DNA from: Sphingobacterium thalpophilum
GTDB taxonomy: Bacteria; Bacteroidota; Bacteroidia; Sphingobacteriales; Sphingobacteriaceae
Reading direction: 5' to 3'
Length of the DNA: 64,000 nucleotides
Assembly: GCF_901482695.1 (NCBI RefSeq)
Contig: NZ_LR590484.1
Location: forward strand, 2,418,001-2,482,000
The notes under the pieces were generated by a model. It was not told where the DNA came from, did no database searches, and saw nothing but the letters and a program-made list of their open reading frames with translations. Below, in pieces: positions 51,056 to 58,780 of the stretch. A program made the position numbers and the translations under genes. Position 1 is the stretch's first letter; each line of letters starts with the position of its first letter.

Positions 51056-52378
51056 ATGAAAAAATTCTTTCGATTTTTACATGTACTCGCATCAATAGCG
51101 ATTCTATCCTGCGCACAGGCACAAGAAAAGTTTCCGGATGGAACAGCAATCTCAAAATGGTTTGAGACGGTAAAATCGACTGAGATAGCAACGCTCGGCA
51201 AGAAATTTCTGATTACGGATTTTGGTGTTACGAAGGATAGCACCCTGGTGCAAACGGCCAAGATCCAACAAGCAATTGATAAAGCCTATGCAAGCGGTGG
51301 TGGAGTTGTCGTCGTGCCTAAGGGTATCTATTTGAGCGGATCTTTATTCTTTAAGCCGAAAACACATTTATACTTAGAAGAAGGAGCAGTATTGAAGGGA
51401 AGCGATGATATTGCAGATTTTGCATTGGCGGAGACCCGAATGGAAGGTCAAACAGTGAAATATTTTTTGGCGCTCGTCAACGCCGATCAGGTGGATGGAT
51501 TTACGATCTCAGGCAAGGGTACACTCGATGGAAATGGTTTACGCTACTGGCGATCCTTTTGGCTTCGGAGACAGTTTAATCCACAATGCACAAATATGGA
51601 CGAGATGCGTCCACGTTTACTTTATGTCTCTAATAGCAAAGACGTACAGATTTCAGGTATTCGCTTGATCAATTCACCGTTTTGGACCTCCCATTATTAT
51701 AAGTGTGGAAATCTCAAATTGATCGGCCTACATATTTCAGCGCCAAAGGAACCTGTCAAGGCGCCTAGTTCCGATGCAATTGATTTGGATGTCTGCCGCA
51801 ACGTACTGATTAAGGATTGCTACTTATCCGTCAACGATGATGCAATTGCGTTAAAAGGTGGCAAAGGCCCCAAGTCCGACAAAGATCCTAATAATGGCCC
51901 TAATTCAAATATTATTATCGAAAATTGTTTTTTTGGATTTTGTCATAGCGCGCTGACTTGTGGCAGTGAATCCATTCACAGTTACAATGTGATTTTTAGA
52001 AATAATACTTTAGATAAAGCACGCAAGCTGTTGCAATTAAAGATGCGTCCTGACACACCACAGGAATATGAAAATATATTGATCGAAAATATAAAGGGAA
52101 ATGTCAATAGCATGCTCTTTATCAAACCTTGGACCCAATTTTTCGATTTAAAAGGCGAGAAAGATATCAAAATGTCCTATGCAAGAAATATAGTGCTGCG
52201 CAACATTGATCTGGATTGCGACATCGTATTTGACGTCCTCAATTCAACGCAATATGTGCTATCGGATTTTACATTTCAGAATATGCATGTTCGTGCCGCC
52301 AAAGATCCTGTCATTCACAAGGAATATATTAAAAACTTTGTTCTAAATAATGTAACTGTTAATAATAAAAAGCAATAA
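51056..52378 (+). CDS. GH28 family rhamnogalacturonan/galacturonan hydrolase, atypical site
   Basis: 440 residues from the ATG at 51056, which gives the signal peptide MKKFFRFLHVLASIAILSCAQAQ; the frame's earlier ATG at 50972 falls inside the 5' UTR hairpin and is rejected. Beta-helix with ITDFGVTKDSTLVQTAKIQQ, then PSSDAIDLDVCRNV (Ser-Ser-Asp where Asn-Thr-Asp is usual), LSVNDDAIALKGG (paired Asp kept), FCHSALTCGSE (His kept, flanking Gly residues lost) and LQLKMRPDTP near the usual RIK. This pattern fits rhamnogalacturonan-directed GH28 enzymes better than classic polygalacturonases. First gene of the last operon, 33 bp before PL11. Confidence 0.85.
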   Translation: MKKFFRFLHVLASIAILSCAQAQEKFPDGTAISKWFETVKSTEIATLGKKFLITDFGVTKDSTLVQTAKIQQAIDKAYASGGGVVVVPKGIYLSGSLFFKPKTHLYLEEGAVLKGSDDIADFALAETRMEGQTVKYFLALVNADQVDGFTISGKGTLDGNGLRYWRSFWLRRQFNPQCTNMDEMRPRLLYVSNSKDVQISGIRLINSPFWTSHYYKCGNLKLIGLHISAPKEPVKAPSSDAIDLDVCRNVLIKDCYLSVNDDAIALKGGKGPKSDKDPNNGPNSNIIIENCFFGFCHSALTCGSESIHSYNVIFRNNTLDKARKLLQLKMRPDTPQEYENILIENIKGNVNSMLFIKPWTQFFDLKGEKDIKMSYARNIVLRNIDLDCDIVFDVLNSTQYVLSDFTFQNMHVRAAKDPVIHKEYIKNFVLNNVTVNNKKQ

Positions 52379-52411
52379 CATGGGCCAGTCTACTGTGATT
52401 TACACCTTTGA

Positions 52412-54262
52412 ATGATGAAGACAAAACTTATTCTTTTGACAGGAGCACTGATCGGTTCTCTTGCTGTTTCCGCCCAACGTAAAATGGAGTTTTTGGATCG
52501 GGGGATGGTCGGCATAAAAACGACGGACAACTCTGTTTTTTTGAGCTGGCGTTTGCTTGGTACTGACGATTTTGATACGGCCTTTGCAATTTATAGAAAG
52601 GAGGGGAATGGCCAGCAGAAAAAGTTGAATACTTCACCGTTGACCAAAGGGACTAACTTTTTGGACGATGATGTCGATGTGAATCAAGATGTAACTTATA
52701 TTCTGGATATGGTGGCCGGAGGAAAAGAAACAGAAGTCGCTAAGCTGACCTTGCCGAAGGAACAAAAAGTACAGCAATACCTGAATATTCAATTACGTAC
52801 CCCCGAAGGCTACACCCCGGGGGATGTTTCTGTGGGCGACCTGGATGGAGATGGAACCTATGAACTTATCGTTCACCAGACTGGAGTTGGACACGACAAT
52901 GCGCACAATGGAATTACTTCAGAACCTATATTGCAAGCGTATAAACTTGATGGTACTTTTCTGTGGGAAATCAATTTGGGCAAGAATATCCGGGAAGGGG
53001 CACATTATACCCAATTTATGGTGTATGATCTCGACAGTGACGGCCGCGCAGAGCTGGTCTGTAAAACCGCCGACGGTACAAAAGATGGACTGGGAAATGT
53101 TATTGGTAATGCAAAGGCCGATTGGCGCGATACCGTATCAAACTCGCCTACTGTCGGTCGTATATTGAAAGGACCTGAATATTTAACCGTATTTGATGGA
53201 TTGACGGGCAAAGCCCTGAGCACGGTAGATTATCTGCCTGAGCGTGGCGATTTACGTTCATGGGGAGATACCAATGCCAATCGCAGTGATCGATTTTTAG
53301 CCTGTGTAGCCTATCTGGATGGCGTACACCCCAGTGTTGTCATGACCAGAGGATATTATGAGCGTACAGCCCTGGCAGCATGGGACTTCAAGGATAAAAA
53401 ATTGGTAAGCCGTTGGGTATTCGATAGTAAATTTCGTAAAGATCCTTATTCTGGTCAGGGATACCACAATCTCACGGTTGCGGATGTCGACCAGGATGGC
53501 AAAGATGAAATTGTCTTTGGTTCGATGGTTATTGATGATGATGGTAAAGGTTTATACAGTACGGGTCTGGGGCATGGTGACGCGCTGCATGTCGCTGATT
53601 TGGATCCGGAAAGACCCGGTCTGGAGATTTTTGGAATTCATGAATTAAAAGGTGGTCGAAAAGGAACTGGTGTGGCCATGTTGGATGCTAAAACAGGAGC
53701 CATATTATTTAAAAATGCCATGGATCAAGACGTCCCCCGCGGTGTTGCGGGAAATATTGACCCCCGTCATAAAGGGGCATACCTGTGGTGGCTGGGATCT
53801 AGAGATATGTATGATGCCAAAGGAAATAAGGTAGGTCCGGCACCGAGATCGACCAATTTTTTGATCTGGTGGGATGCTGATTTAAGTCGGGAACTCTTAA
53901 ACAGCAATTATATTGAAAAATATAAAAACGGGAAAACGCAACGGATCTTTACGGCAATGGGTGCATCATCGATCAATGGCACTAAAAGTACACCCAATCT
54001 AAGTGCAGATATCTTTGGCGACTGGCGTGAAGAGCTGATTCTGCGTGCCGAAGACAACCAGAGTCTACGCGTATATACGTCCACCATTCCCACAGAACAC
54101 CGCCTGTATACCCTAATGCACGATCCGCAATATCGCTTGAGCATAGCTTGGCAAAATGTAGGCTATAACCAGCCGCCACATACTGGATATTATCTCGGCG
54201 TGGGGATGGATCGCCCGGTTAAACCAAACATTCGGTTGATCAGGACGGCGGACAAAAAGTAA
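52412..54262 (+). CDS. PL11 rhamnogalacturonan lyase
   Basis: 616 residues (ATG 52412 or 52415), signal peptide cut near SLAVSAQ. Starts with the family block RKMEFLDRGMVGIKT and an N-terminal beta domain, then an eight-bladed propeller with calcium-type Asp loops: VGDLDGDGTYELIVHQ, YDLDSDGRAELVCKTADGTKDG, VADVDQDGKDEIVFGS, and late blocks DIFGDWREELILR and YRLSIAWQNVGYNQPPH. PL11 cuts the rhamnose-galacturonate bond of the rhamnogalacturonan-I backbone by beta-elimination and leaves unsaturated galacturonate. It is the best single marker for the substrate of this cluster, and the GH105 gene downstream handles its products. Confidence 0.95.
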   Translation: MMKTKLILLTGALIGSLAVSAQRKMEFLDRGMVGIKTTDNSVFLSWRLLGTDDFDTAFAIYRKEGNGQQKKLNTSPLTKGTNFLDDDVDVNQDVTYILDMVAGGKETEVAKLTLPKEQKVQQYLNIQLRTPEGYTPGDVSVGDLDGDGTYELIVHQTGVGHDNAHNGITSEPILQAYKLDGTFLWEINLGKNIREGAHYTQFMVYDLDSDGRAELVCKTADGTKDGLGNVIGNAKADWRDTVSNSPTVGRILKGPEYLTVFDGLTGKALSTVDYLPERGDLRSWGDTNANRSDRFLACVAYLDGVHPSVVMTRGYYERTALAAWDFKDKKLVSRWVFDSKFRKDPYSGQGYHNLTVADVDQDGKDEIVFGSMVIDDDGKGLYSTGLGHGDALHVADLDPERPGLEIFGIHELKGGRKGTGVAMLDAKTGAILFKNAMDQDVPRGVAGNIDPRHKGAYLWWLGSRDMYDAKGNKVGPAPRSTNFLIWWDADLSRELLNSNYIEKYKNGKTQRIFTAMGASSINGTKSTPNLSADIFGDWREELILRAEDNQSLRVYTSTIPTEHRLYTLMHDPQYRLSIAWQNVGYNQPPHTGYYLGVGMDRPVKPNIRLIRTADKK

Positions 54263-54317
54263 AAAGATGGAAGCACAATTTGGGTTTTATTTGATTGAAA
54301 TAATAGCTAAGTAACAA

Positions 54318-55088
54318 ATGAAGCATACAATAAAATGGATAGGAATGGCATTGGTAGCGATTCTTTTAATATCCTTTGCAAAGCAGCAAGATCGGCCAAC
54401 GATTTATCTTATCGGTGATTCGACAGTTAAAAATAGCAATAAAGAATATTGGGGCTGGGGTACCCTGCTTCCTGAATTTTTGGATACGACACGCGTCCGT
54501 GTAGACAATCATGCGATGGCTGGACGGAGTACACGTACCTTTGTCAAAGAGGGAAGATGGGCTAGAGTTGATTCTTTGTTCAAGCCTGGAGACTTTTTAT
54601 TGATTCAGTTTGGCCATAACGAGGGCAGTAAGCCCGATACCAGCAAACAGGGATATCGGGGTGTCCTGCGCGGTATCGGTAAAGATTCAGTTGTGCTGGA
54701 TTGGGGCAATGGGAAAAAAGAGACCGTACGCACGTATGGTGAAAATCTACGTCGATTTGTGATGGAAGCAAAGAAAAAGGGAGTGACCCCGATTGTATTG
54801 TCCATGATTCCGCGGAACCAATGGGATGACAAAGGTAGAGTGAAACGGGCCGACAAAGACTTTGGTTTGTGGGCTAAGCAGATTGCAGTAGAGCAGGGAG
54901 TCGGTTTTTTGGATCTGAACAGTATTACCGCAGATAAATATGACCAGCTTGGTGCTGATATCGTAAAATCCAGTTATTTTCCGGGTGACCATACCCATAC
55001 GAATAAAGCCGGAGCGCGAGAAAATGCATTGTCTGTTATTGAAGGATTCCGTAGGATTAAAAGCCAGTTAGTTCAATATATTAAATGA
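54318..55088 (+). CDS. CE12 rhamnogalacturonan acetylesterase, first of a tandem pair
   Basis: 256 residues, SGNH hydrolase with a hydrophobic N-terminal segment (WIGMALVAILLISFA) that is a signal or anchor. Blocks: TIYLIGDSTVKNSNKEYWGW with the Ser nucleophile, AMAGRSTRTFVKEGRW, LLIQFGHNEGSKPDT, and the Asp-His end FPGDHTHTNKAGA. Family role: deacetylation of galacturonate in rhamnogalacturonan, which opens the chain to the lyase. Its stop overlaps the start of the next gene (ATGA). Confidence 0.9.
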   Translation: MKHTIKWIGMALVAILLISFAKQQDRPTIYLIGDSTVKNSNKEYWGWGTLLPEFLDTTRVRVDNHAMAGRSTRTFVKEGRWARVDSLFKPGDFLLIQFGHNEGSKPDTSKQGYRGVLRGIGKDSVVLDWGNGKKETVRTYGENLRRFVMEAKKKGVTPIVLSMIPRNQWDDKGRVKRADKDFGLWAKQIAVEQGVGFLDLNSITADKYDQLGADIVKSSYFPGDHTHTNKAGARENALSVIEGFRRIKSQLVQYIK

Positions 55089-55876
55089 TAGTGAAGATGA
55101 AATTGAAATTGTTGCCATGGGCTGCGGTCTTTTTTGCTGTAATCAGCATGTCGTTTTTGGAACAGCAACGTAAACCGACCTTGTTTATTATTGGCGATTC
55201 CACCGTAAAAAATGGACAGGGAAATGGTTCAAACGGACAATGGGGATGGGGGAGCTTTATTGGTCAGTATTTTAAAGCGGATAAGATCGAAGTGAAGAAC
55301 CGTGCACTGGGAGGTACGAGCACGCGGACTTTTTATAATAATCCCAAGCTTTGGCAGAAGGTTCTGGATAGTATACAGCCCGGGGACTTTGTACTCATGC
55401 AGTTTGGGCATAATGATTCAAGTCCCATTGTGGATACGTTGCGTGCCCGTGGGACGATAAAGGGAAATGGCGACGATTATCAGGAAGTGTATAACCCGTT
55501 GTTGAAGCAACACGAAGTTGTCTATAGTTATGGTTTTTACTTACGTCGATTTGTGAAAAATATTCAAGATAAGGGCGCTACAGCAATTATCTGTTCACCT
55601 ATTCCGCGCAACGCCTGGGAGGGTAACCAGGTGCGCAGATCGGATTATGCTGTATGGGCCAAGGAGGCTGCAAAGCAAGCCGGTGCGTTCTTTATACCCC
55701 TGCAGGATCTAGTGATCGCGCAGTATGAAGCTCTCGGGAAAAGCACCGTAGAAGCTGAATTTTTTGGTTCCACAGATGCGACACATACCAATAAGGCCGG
55801 CGCTTTACTCAATGCCAAATTGCTGGCGGAACAACTGAAAGCGAAAGGCAAAATTGGCTTAAAGAAATTTATGTAA
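55085..55876 (+). CDS. CE12 rhamnogalacturonan acetylesterase, second of a tandem pair
   Basis: 263 residues from the coupled ATG at 55085; 55097 is an alternative that fits the signal (MKLKLLPWAAVFFAVISMSF) slightly better. Blocks: LFIIGDSTVKNGQG, ALGGTSTRTFYNNPKLW, LMQFGHNDSSPIVDT, and GSTDATHTNKAGALLNA. It is clearly a paralogue of the preceding gene but diverged, with a longer insertion after the Ser block; the pair may act on different acetyl positions. Followed after 1 bp by the sulfatase gene. Confidence 0.9.
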   Translation: MIVKMKLKLLPWAAVFFAVISMSFLEQQRKPTLFIIGDSTVKNGQGNGSNGQWGWGSFIGQYFKADKIEVKNRALGGTSTRTFYNNPKLWQKVLDSIQPGDFVLMQFGHNDSSPIVDTLRARGTIKGNGDDYQEVYNPLLKQHEVVYSYGFYLRRFVKNIQDKGATAIICSPIPRNAWEGNQVRRSDYAVWAKEAAKQAGAFFIPLQDLVIAQYEALGKSTVEAEFFGSTDATHTNKAGALLNAKLLAEQLKAKGKIGLKKFM

Positions 55877-55877
55877 T

Positions 55878-57488
55878 ATGAAAAAGCTGACATTCCTCCC
55901 ATGGATATTTCTCCTTTGTGCGCTGGTTGAAGCCCATGCGCAGCAGCGGCCCAATATCGTATTGATTTTGGCGGATGATATGGGGTATGCAGATTTAGGC
56001 TGTTTTGGCTCTGAGATTGAAACACCAAATTTAGATAAGATGGCAAGTGAGGGGATCAAAATGACTAATTTTTATAATGCTTCACGCTGTTGTCCATCCA
56101 GGGCCTCCCTGCTGACGGGGCTATATCCTCATCAGGCCGGCATCGGCGATATGATGAATAAGCGGCCATTCCCTGCCTATCAGGGTTATTTGAGCAGAGA
56201 CGCCATTACATTGGCCGAACTCCTGAAAACTGCTGGATATGGAACATATATGGCAGGAAAGTGGCACGTGGGACAGGAGAAAGAAAATTGGCCGCTACAG
56301 CGTGGATTTCAACGTTATTATGGATTGATTGATGGAGCAAACAGCTACTTTGAAAACCGACCTTATCGACCCAAGCAAACGTTGACGATAGCTTTGGACA
56401 ATGAAGCGATCGTTCCGCCAAAAGATTACTATAGCTCGGATGACTACACCGATTATGCAATGACTTTCATTGGTGAGCATTTGCAAACGAAAAAAAAGGA
56501 TCCCTTTTTTCTATACCTCGCTTTTCAGGCTCCCCATTGGCCTTTACATGCCAAGCCGCAGGATATTGCAAAGTATCGGGGTAAATATATGGAAGGCTGG
56601 GAGGCTGTCCGTGAAAAGCGGTTTCAAAAACAGCAGCGGTTAGGAATATTGCCACCAACAACGAAGTTGTCGGAAATGGATACAACCTTGCGAAATTGGA
56701 ATGACTGCAGCTGGGAAGAAAAAGTAAAATGGGATGAAAAGATGGCTGTGTACGCGGCGATGGTAGACGAATTGGATCAAAATGTGGGTAGACTGGTTGA
56801 TTATCTCCAATCAAAAGGACAATTGGACAACACTGTTTTTATCTTTCTCTCTGATAACGGGGCGAGCAATGAGACCATAAGCAATGCGGGATTTACAGCA
56901 GAAATTAGAGCTGCCAATGAATTTCCTGCCAGTCATCCACGTTCTTTCACAGCTTATGGAGCCGAAGGTGCTGCAGTGAGCAATACGCCTTTCAAAAAGT
57001 TTAAGCATTGGGAGTTTGAGGGGGGCAATGCTACAGGGTTTATCGCCTATGGACCGAAGTACCTTCAAGGGGGAAAGCAGTTTGATATGCCCGCCCATTT
57101 GATCGATATCATGCCAACTTTAGCACAATGGTCAGGAGCGAGCTATCCTAAGAATTATGCCGGTAATACGATTAAACCCATGGAAGGATTGTCCTTGCTT
57201 CCACTATGGACAGAGGAACAGCGGGATATGGACAGGGAGATTTGTTTTGAGCATGAAGGTAACAAAGCGGTGCGCAAAGGAAGATGGAAGCTTGTGTCTT
57301 CCTATCCTGAAAATAGATGGTATCTATATGATATAGAAAAAGATAGGAGTGAAACGGTAGACTTATCAGCCTCATTTCCAAAAGTATATCGTGAAATGGT
57401 TCAGCGCTATGAAAAATGGGCTAAAAGAGTTGGTGTGATACCCTACGAACAACTTGCACAAAAAAAGGGGAATACCCGTTATGAATAA
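55878..57488 (+). CDS. Formylglycine-dependent sulfatase (S1 family)
   Basis: 536 residues, signal peptide cut after EAHAQ. N-terminal metal block RPNIVLILADDMGYADLGCF, then the maturation motif C-x-P-S-R in SRCCPSRASLLTGLYPHQAG near residue 71 (Cys type, converted to formylglycine by an anaerobic-type or FGE system not seen here), GKWHVGQEKENW, FLSDNGASNE (metal Asp-Asn) and a C-terminal subdomain. It removes a sulfate ester from a sugar. A sulfatase is not usual in a plant rhamnogalacturonan operon; the natural target may be partly sulfated, or this gene may serve another glycan. Tightly packed between CE12 and GH105 genes. Confidence 0.9.
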   Translation: MKKLTFLPWIFLLCALVEAHAQQRPNIVLILADDMGYADLGCFGSEIETPNLDKMASEGIKMTNFYNASRCCPSRASLLTGLYPHQAGIGDMMNKRPFPAYQGYLSRDAITLAELLKTAGYGTYMAGKWHVGQEKENWPLQRGFQRYYGLIDGANSYFENRPYRPKQTLTIALDNEAIVPPKDYYSSDDYTDYAMTFIGEHLQTKKKDPFFLYLAFQAPHWPLHAKPQDIAKYRGKYMEGWEAVREKRFQKQQRLGILPPTTKLSEMDTTLRNWNDCSWEEKVKWDEKMAVYAAMVDELDQNVGRLVDYLQSKGQLDNTVFIFLSDNGASNETISNAGFTAEIRAANEFPASHPRSFTAYGAEGAAVSNTPFKKFKHWEFEGGNATGFIAYGPKYLQGGKQFDMPAHLIDIMPTLAQWSGASYPKNYAGNTIKPMEGLSLLPLWTEEQRDMDREICFEHEGNKAVRKGRWKLVSSYPENRWYLYDIEKDRSETVDLSASFPKVYREMVQRYEKWAKRVGVIPYEQLAQKKGNTRYE

Positions 57489-57507
57489 ATTAAAAAGCAG
57501 ACAAAGC

Positions 57508-58662
57508 ATGAAACTATCTACTATTTATACAGTCATTTTACTGATTACTGTTGGTCTTTCGGCCTGTTCGTCGACAAAAAAAGTCGTCGAACACAAAAAG
57601 GAACTAACTGCTGAGGACGTCCTTCAGTCGTTGCAGCTAACCAATCGTTATTTCATGAATAAATGGACGGACACAGGAAAACCGATCTATACCAATCGCT
57701 GGAGACCGAGCAACATCTGGACCCGCGCCGTGTATTACGAAGGTCTCATGGCACTTTATCAGATTGATAAAAACAGTGCATACTACGATTATGCTGTGGA
57801 TTGGGGAAACAAACATGATTGGGGAATGCGGAATGGTTTGGAAACCCGAAATGCCGATGACCAGGCTTGTGGGCAAACCTATCTGGATCTCTATGAGATT
57901 GAACAGAAGCCTGAGCGTATCCAAAAAATTAAAGCAAATATAGATTACATTATCAGATCGGGAAAAATAGACGATTGGACCTGGATCGATGCCATACAAA
58001 TGGCCATGCCAATCTACGCTAAATTGGGTGTAATAACAAAAGATCAAACTTACTTTGATTACATGTATAAAATGTATCATCATTCAAAAACACAAGAAGG
58101 TGGAGGTCTGTATAATAAGGCCGATAAACTTTGGTGGCGGGATAAGGATTTTGTTCCGCCCTACAAAGAACCGAATGGTGAGGATTGCTATTGGTCACGC
58201 GGTAATGGATGGGTCGTGGCTGCTTTAGTCAGGGTACTTTCTTTAATTCCGGAAAACGAAGTCCATCGGGCAGAATATATGGCCGATTATAAAGCGCTGA
58301 TGGAAGCACTTGTCCCTATTCAAAGGCCAGATGGATTTTGGAACGTTAGTTTGCATGACCCTAGTAATTTTGGCGGGCGCGAGACCTCAGGGACGTCATT
58401 GTTTGTCTATGGTATGGCCTGGGGCATTAATAATGGATTTCTAGACGCTAAAATATATCGGCCCGTTGTCGAAAAAGCATGGAAAGCAATGATCGCAGAA
58501 GCGGTACACCCTTCCGGTTTTTTAGGCTATTTACAAGGAACGGGAAAAGAACCTAAGGATGGTCAGCCCGTCAGTTTCTCAAGCCAGCCGGATTTTGAAG
58601 ATTATGGTTTGGGTTGTTTCTTATTAGGAGGCACAGAGGTTTATAAGATGTTGTCAAAATAA
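57508..58662 (+). CDS. GH105 unsaturated rhamnogalacturonyl hydrolase
   Basis: 384 residues from the ATG at 57508, which gives the lipoprotein signal MKLSTIYTVILLITVGLSAC; ATGs at 57481 and 57454 overlap the sulfatase gene. (alpha/alpha)6 barrel with family blocks RPSNIWTRAVYYEGLMALY, TRNADDQACGQTYLDLY (key Asp), WTWIDAIQMAMPIYAKLG, EDCYWSRGNGWVVAALVRVL and GRETSGTSLFVYGMAWG. GH105 hydrates and releases the unsaturated galacturonate left at chain ends by PL11. The lipobox (LSAC) places it on a membrane facing the periplasm. Confidence 0.92.
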   Translation: MKLSTIYTVILLITVGLSACSSTKKVVEHKKELTAEDVLQSLQLTNRYFMNKWTDTGKPIYTNRWRPSNIWTRAVYYEGLMALYQIDKNSAYYDYAVDWGNKHDWGMRNGLETRNADDQACGQTYLDLYEIEQKPERIQKIKANIDYIIRSGKIDDWTWIDAIQMAMPIYAKLGVITKDQTYFDYMYKMYHHSKTQEGGGLYNKADKLWWRDKDFVPPYKEPNGEDCYWSRGNGWVVAALVRVLSLIPENEVHRAEYMADYKALMEALVPIQRPDGFWNVSLHDPSNFGGRETSGTSLFVYGMAWGINNGFLDAKIYRPVVEKAWKAMIAEAVHPSGFLGYLQGTGKEPKDGQPVSFSSQPDFEDYGLGCFLLGGTEVYKMLSK

Positions 58663-58780
58663 GTTGTCTCTTTCCGGTTGTTGACAGCAACCTGATCAAT
58701 TCCTATTCATGATGGGAATGGGGTCAGTTATGCTATACATAAAAAACTGCGCGTTCTTATTAGCCTAAAAAAGTAAACTA

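Noticed and set aside
57637..58083. 148-codon minus-strand frame
   Set aside because: Fully inside GH105 on the other strand, without recognisable motifs.
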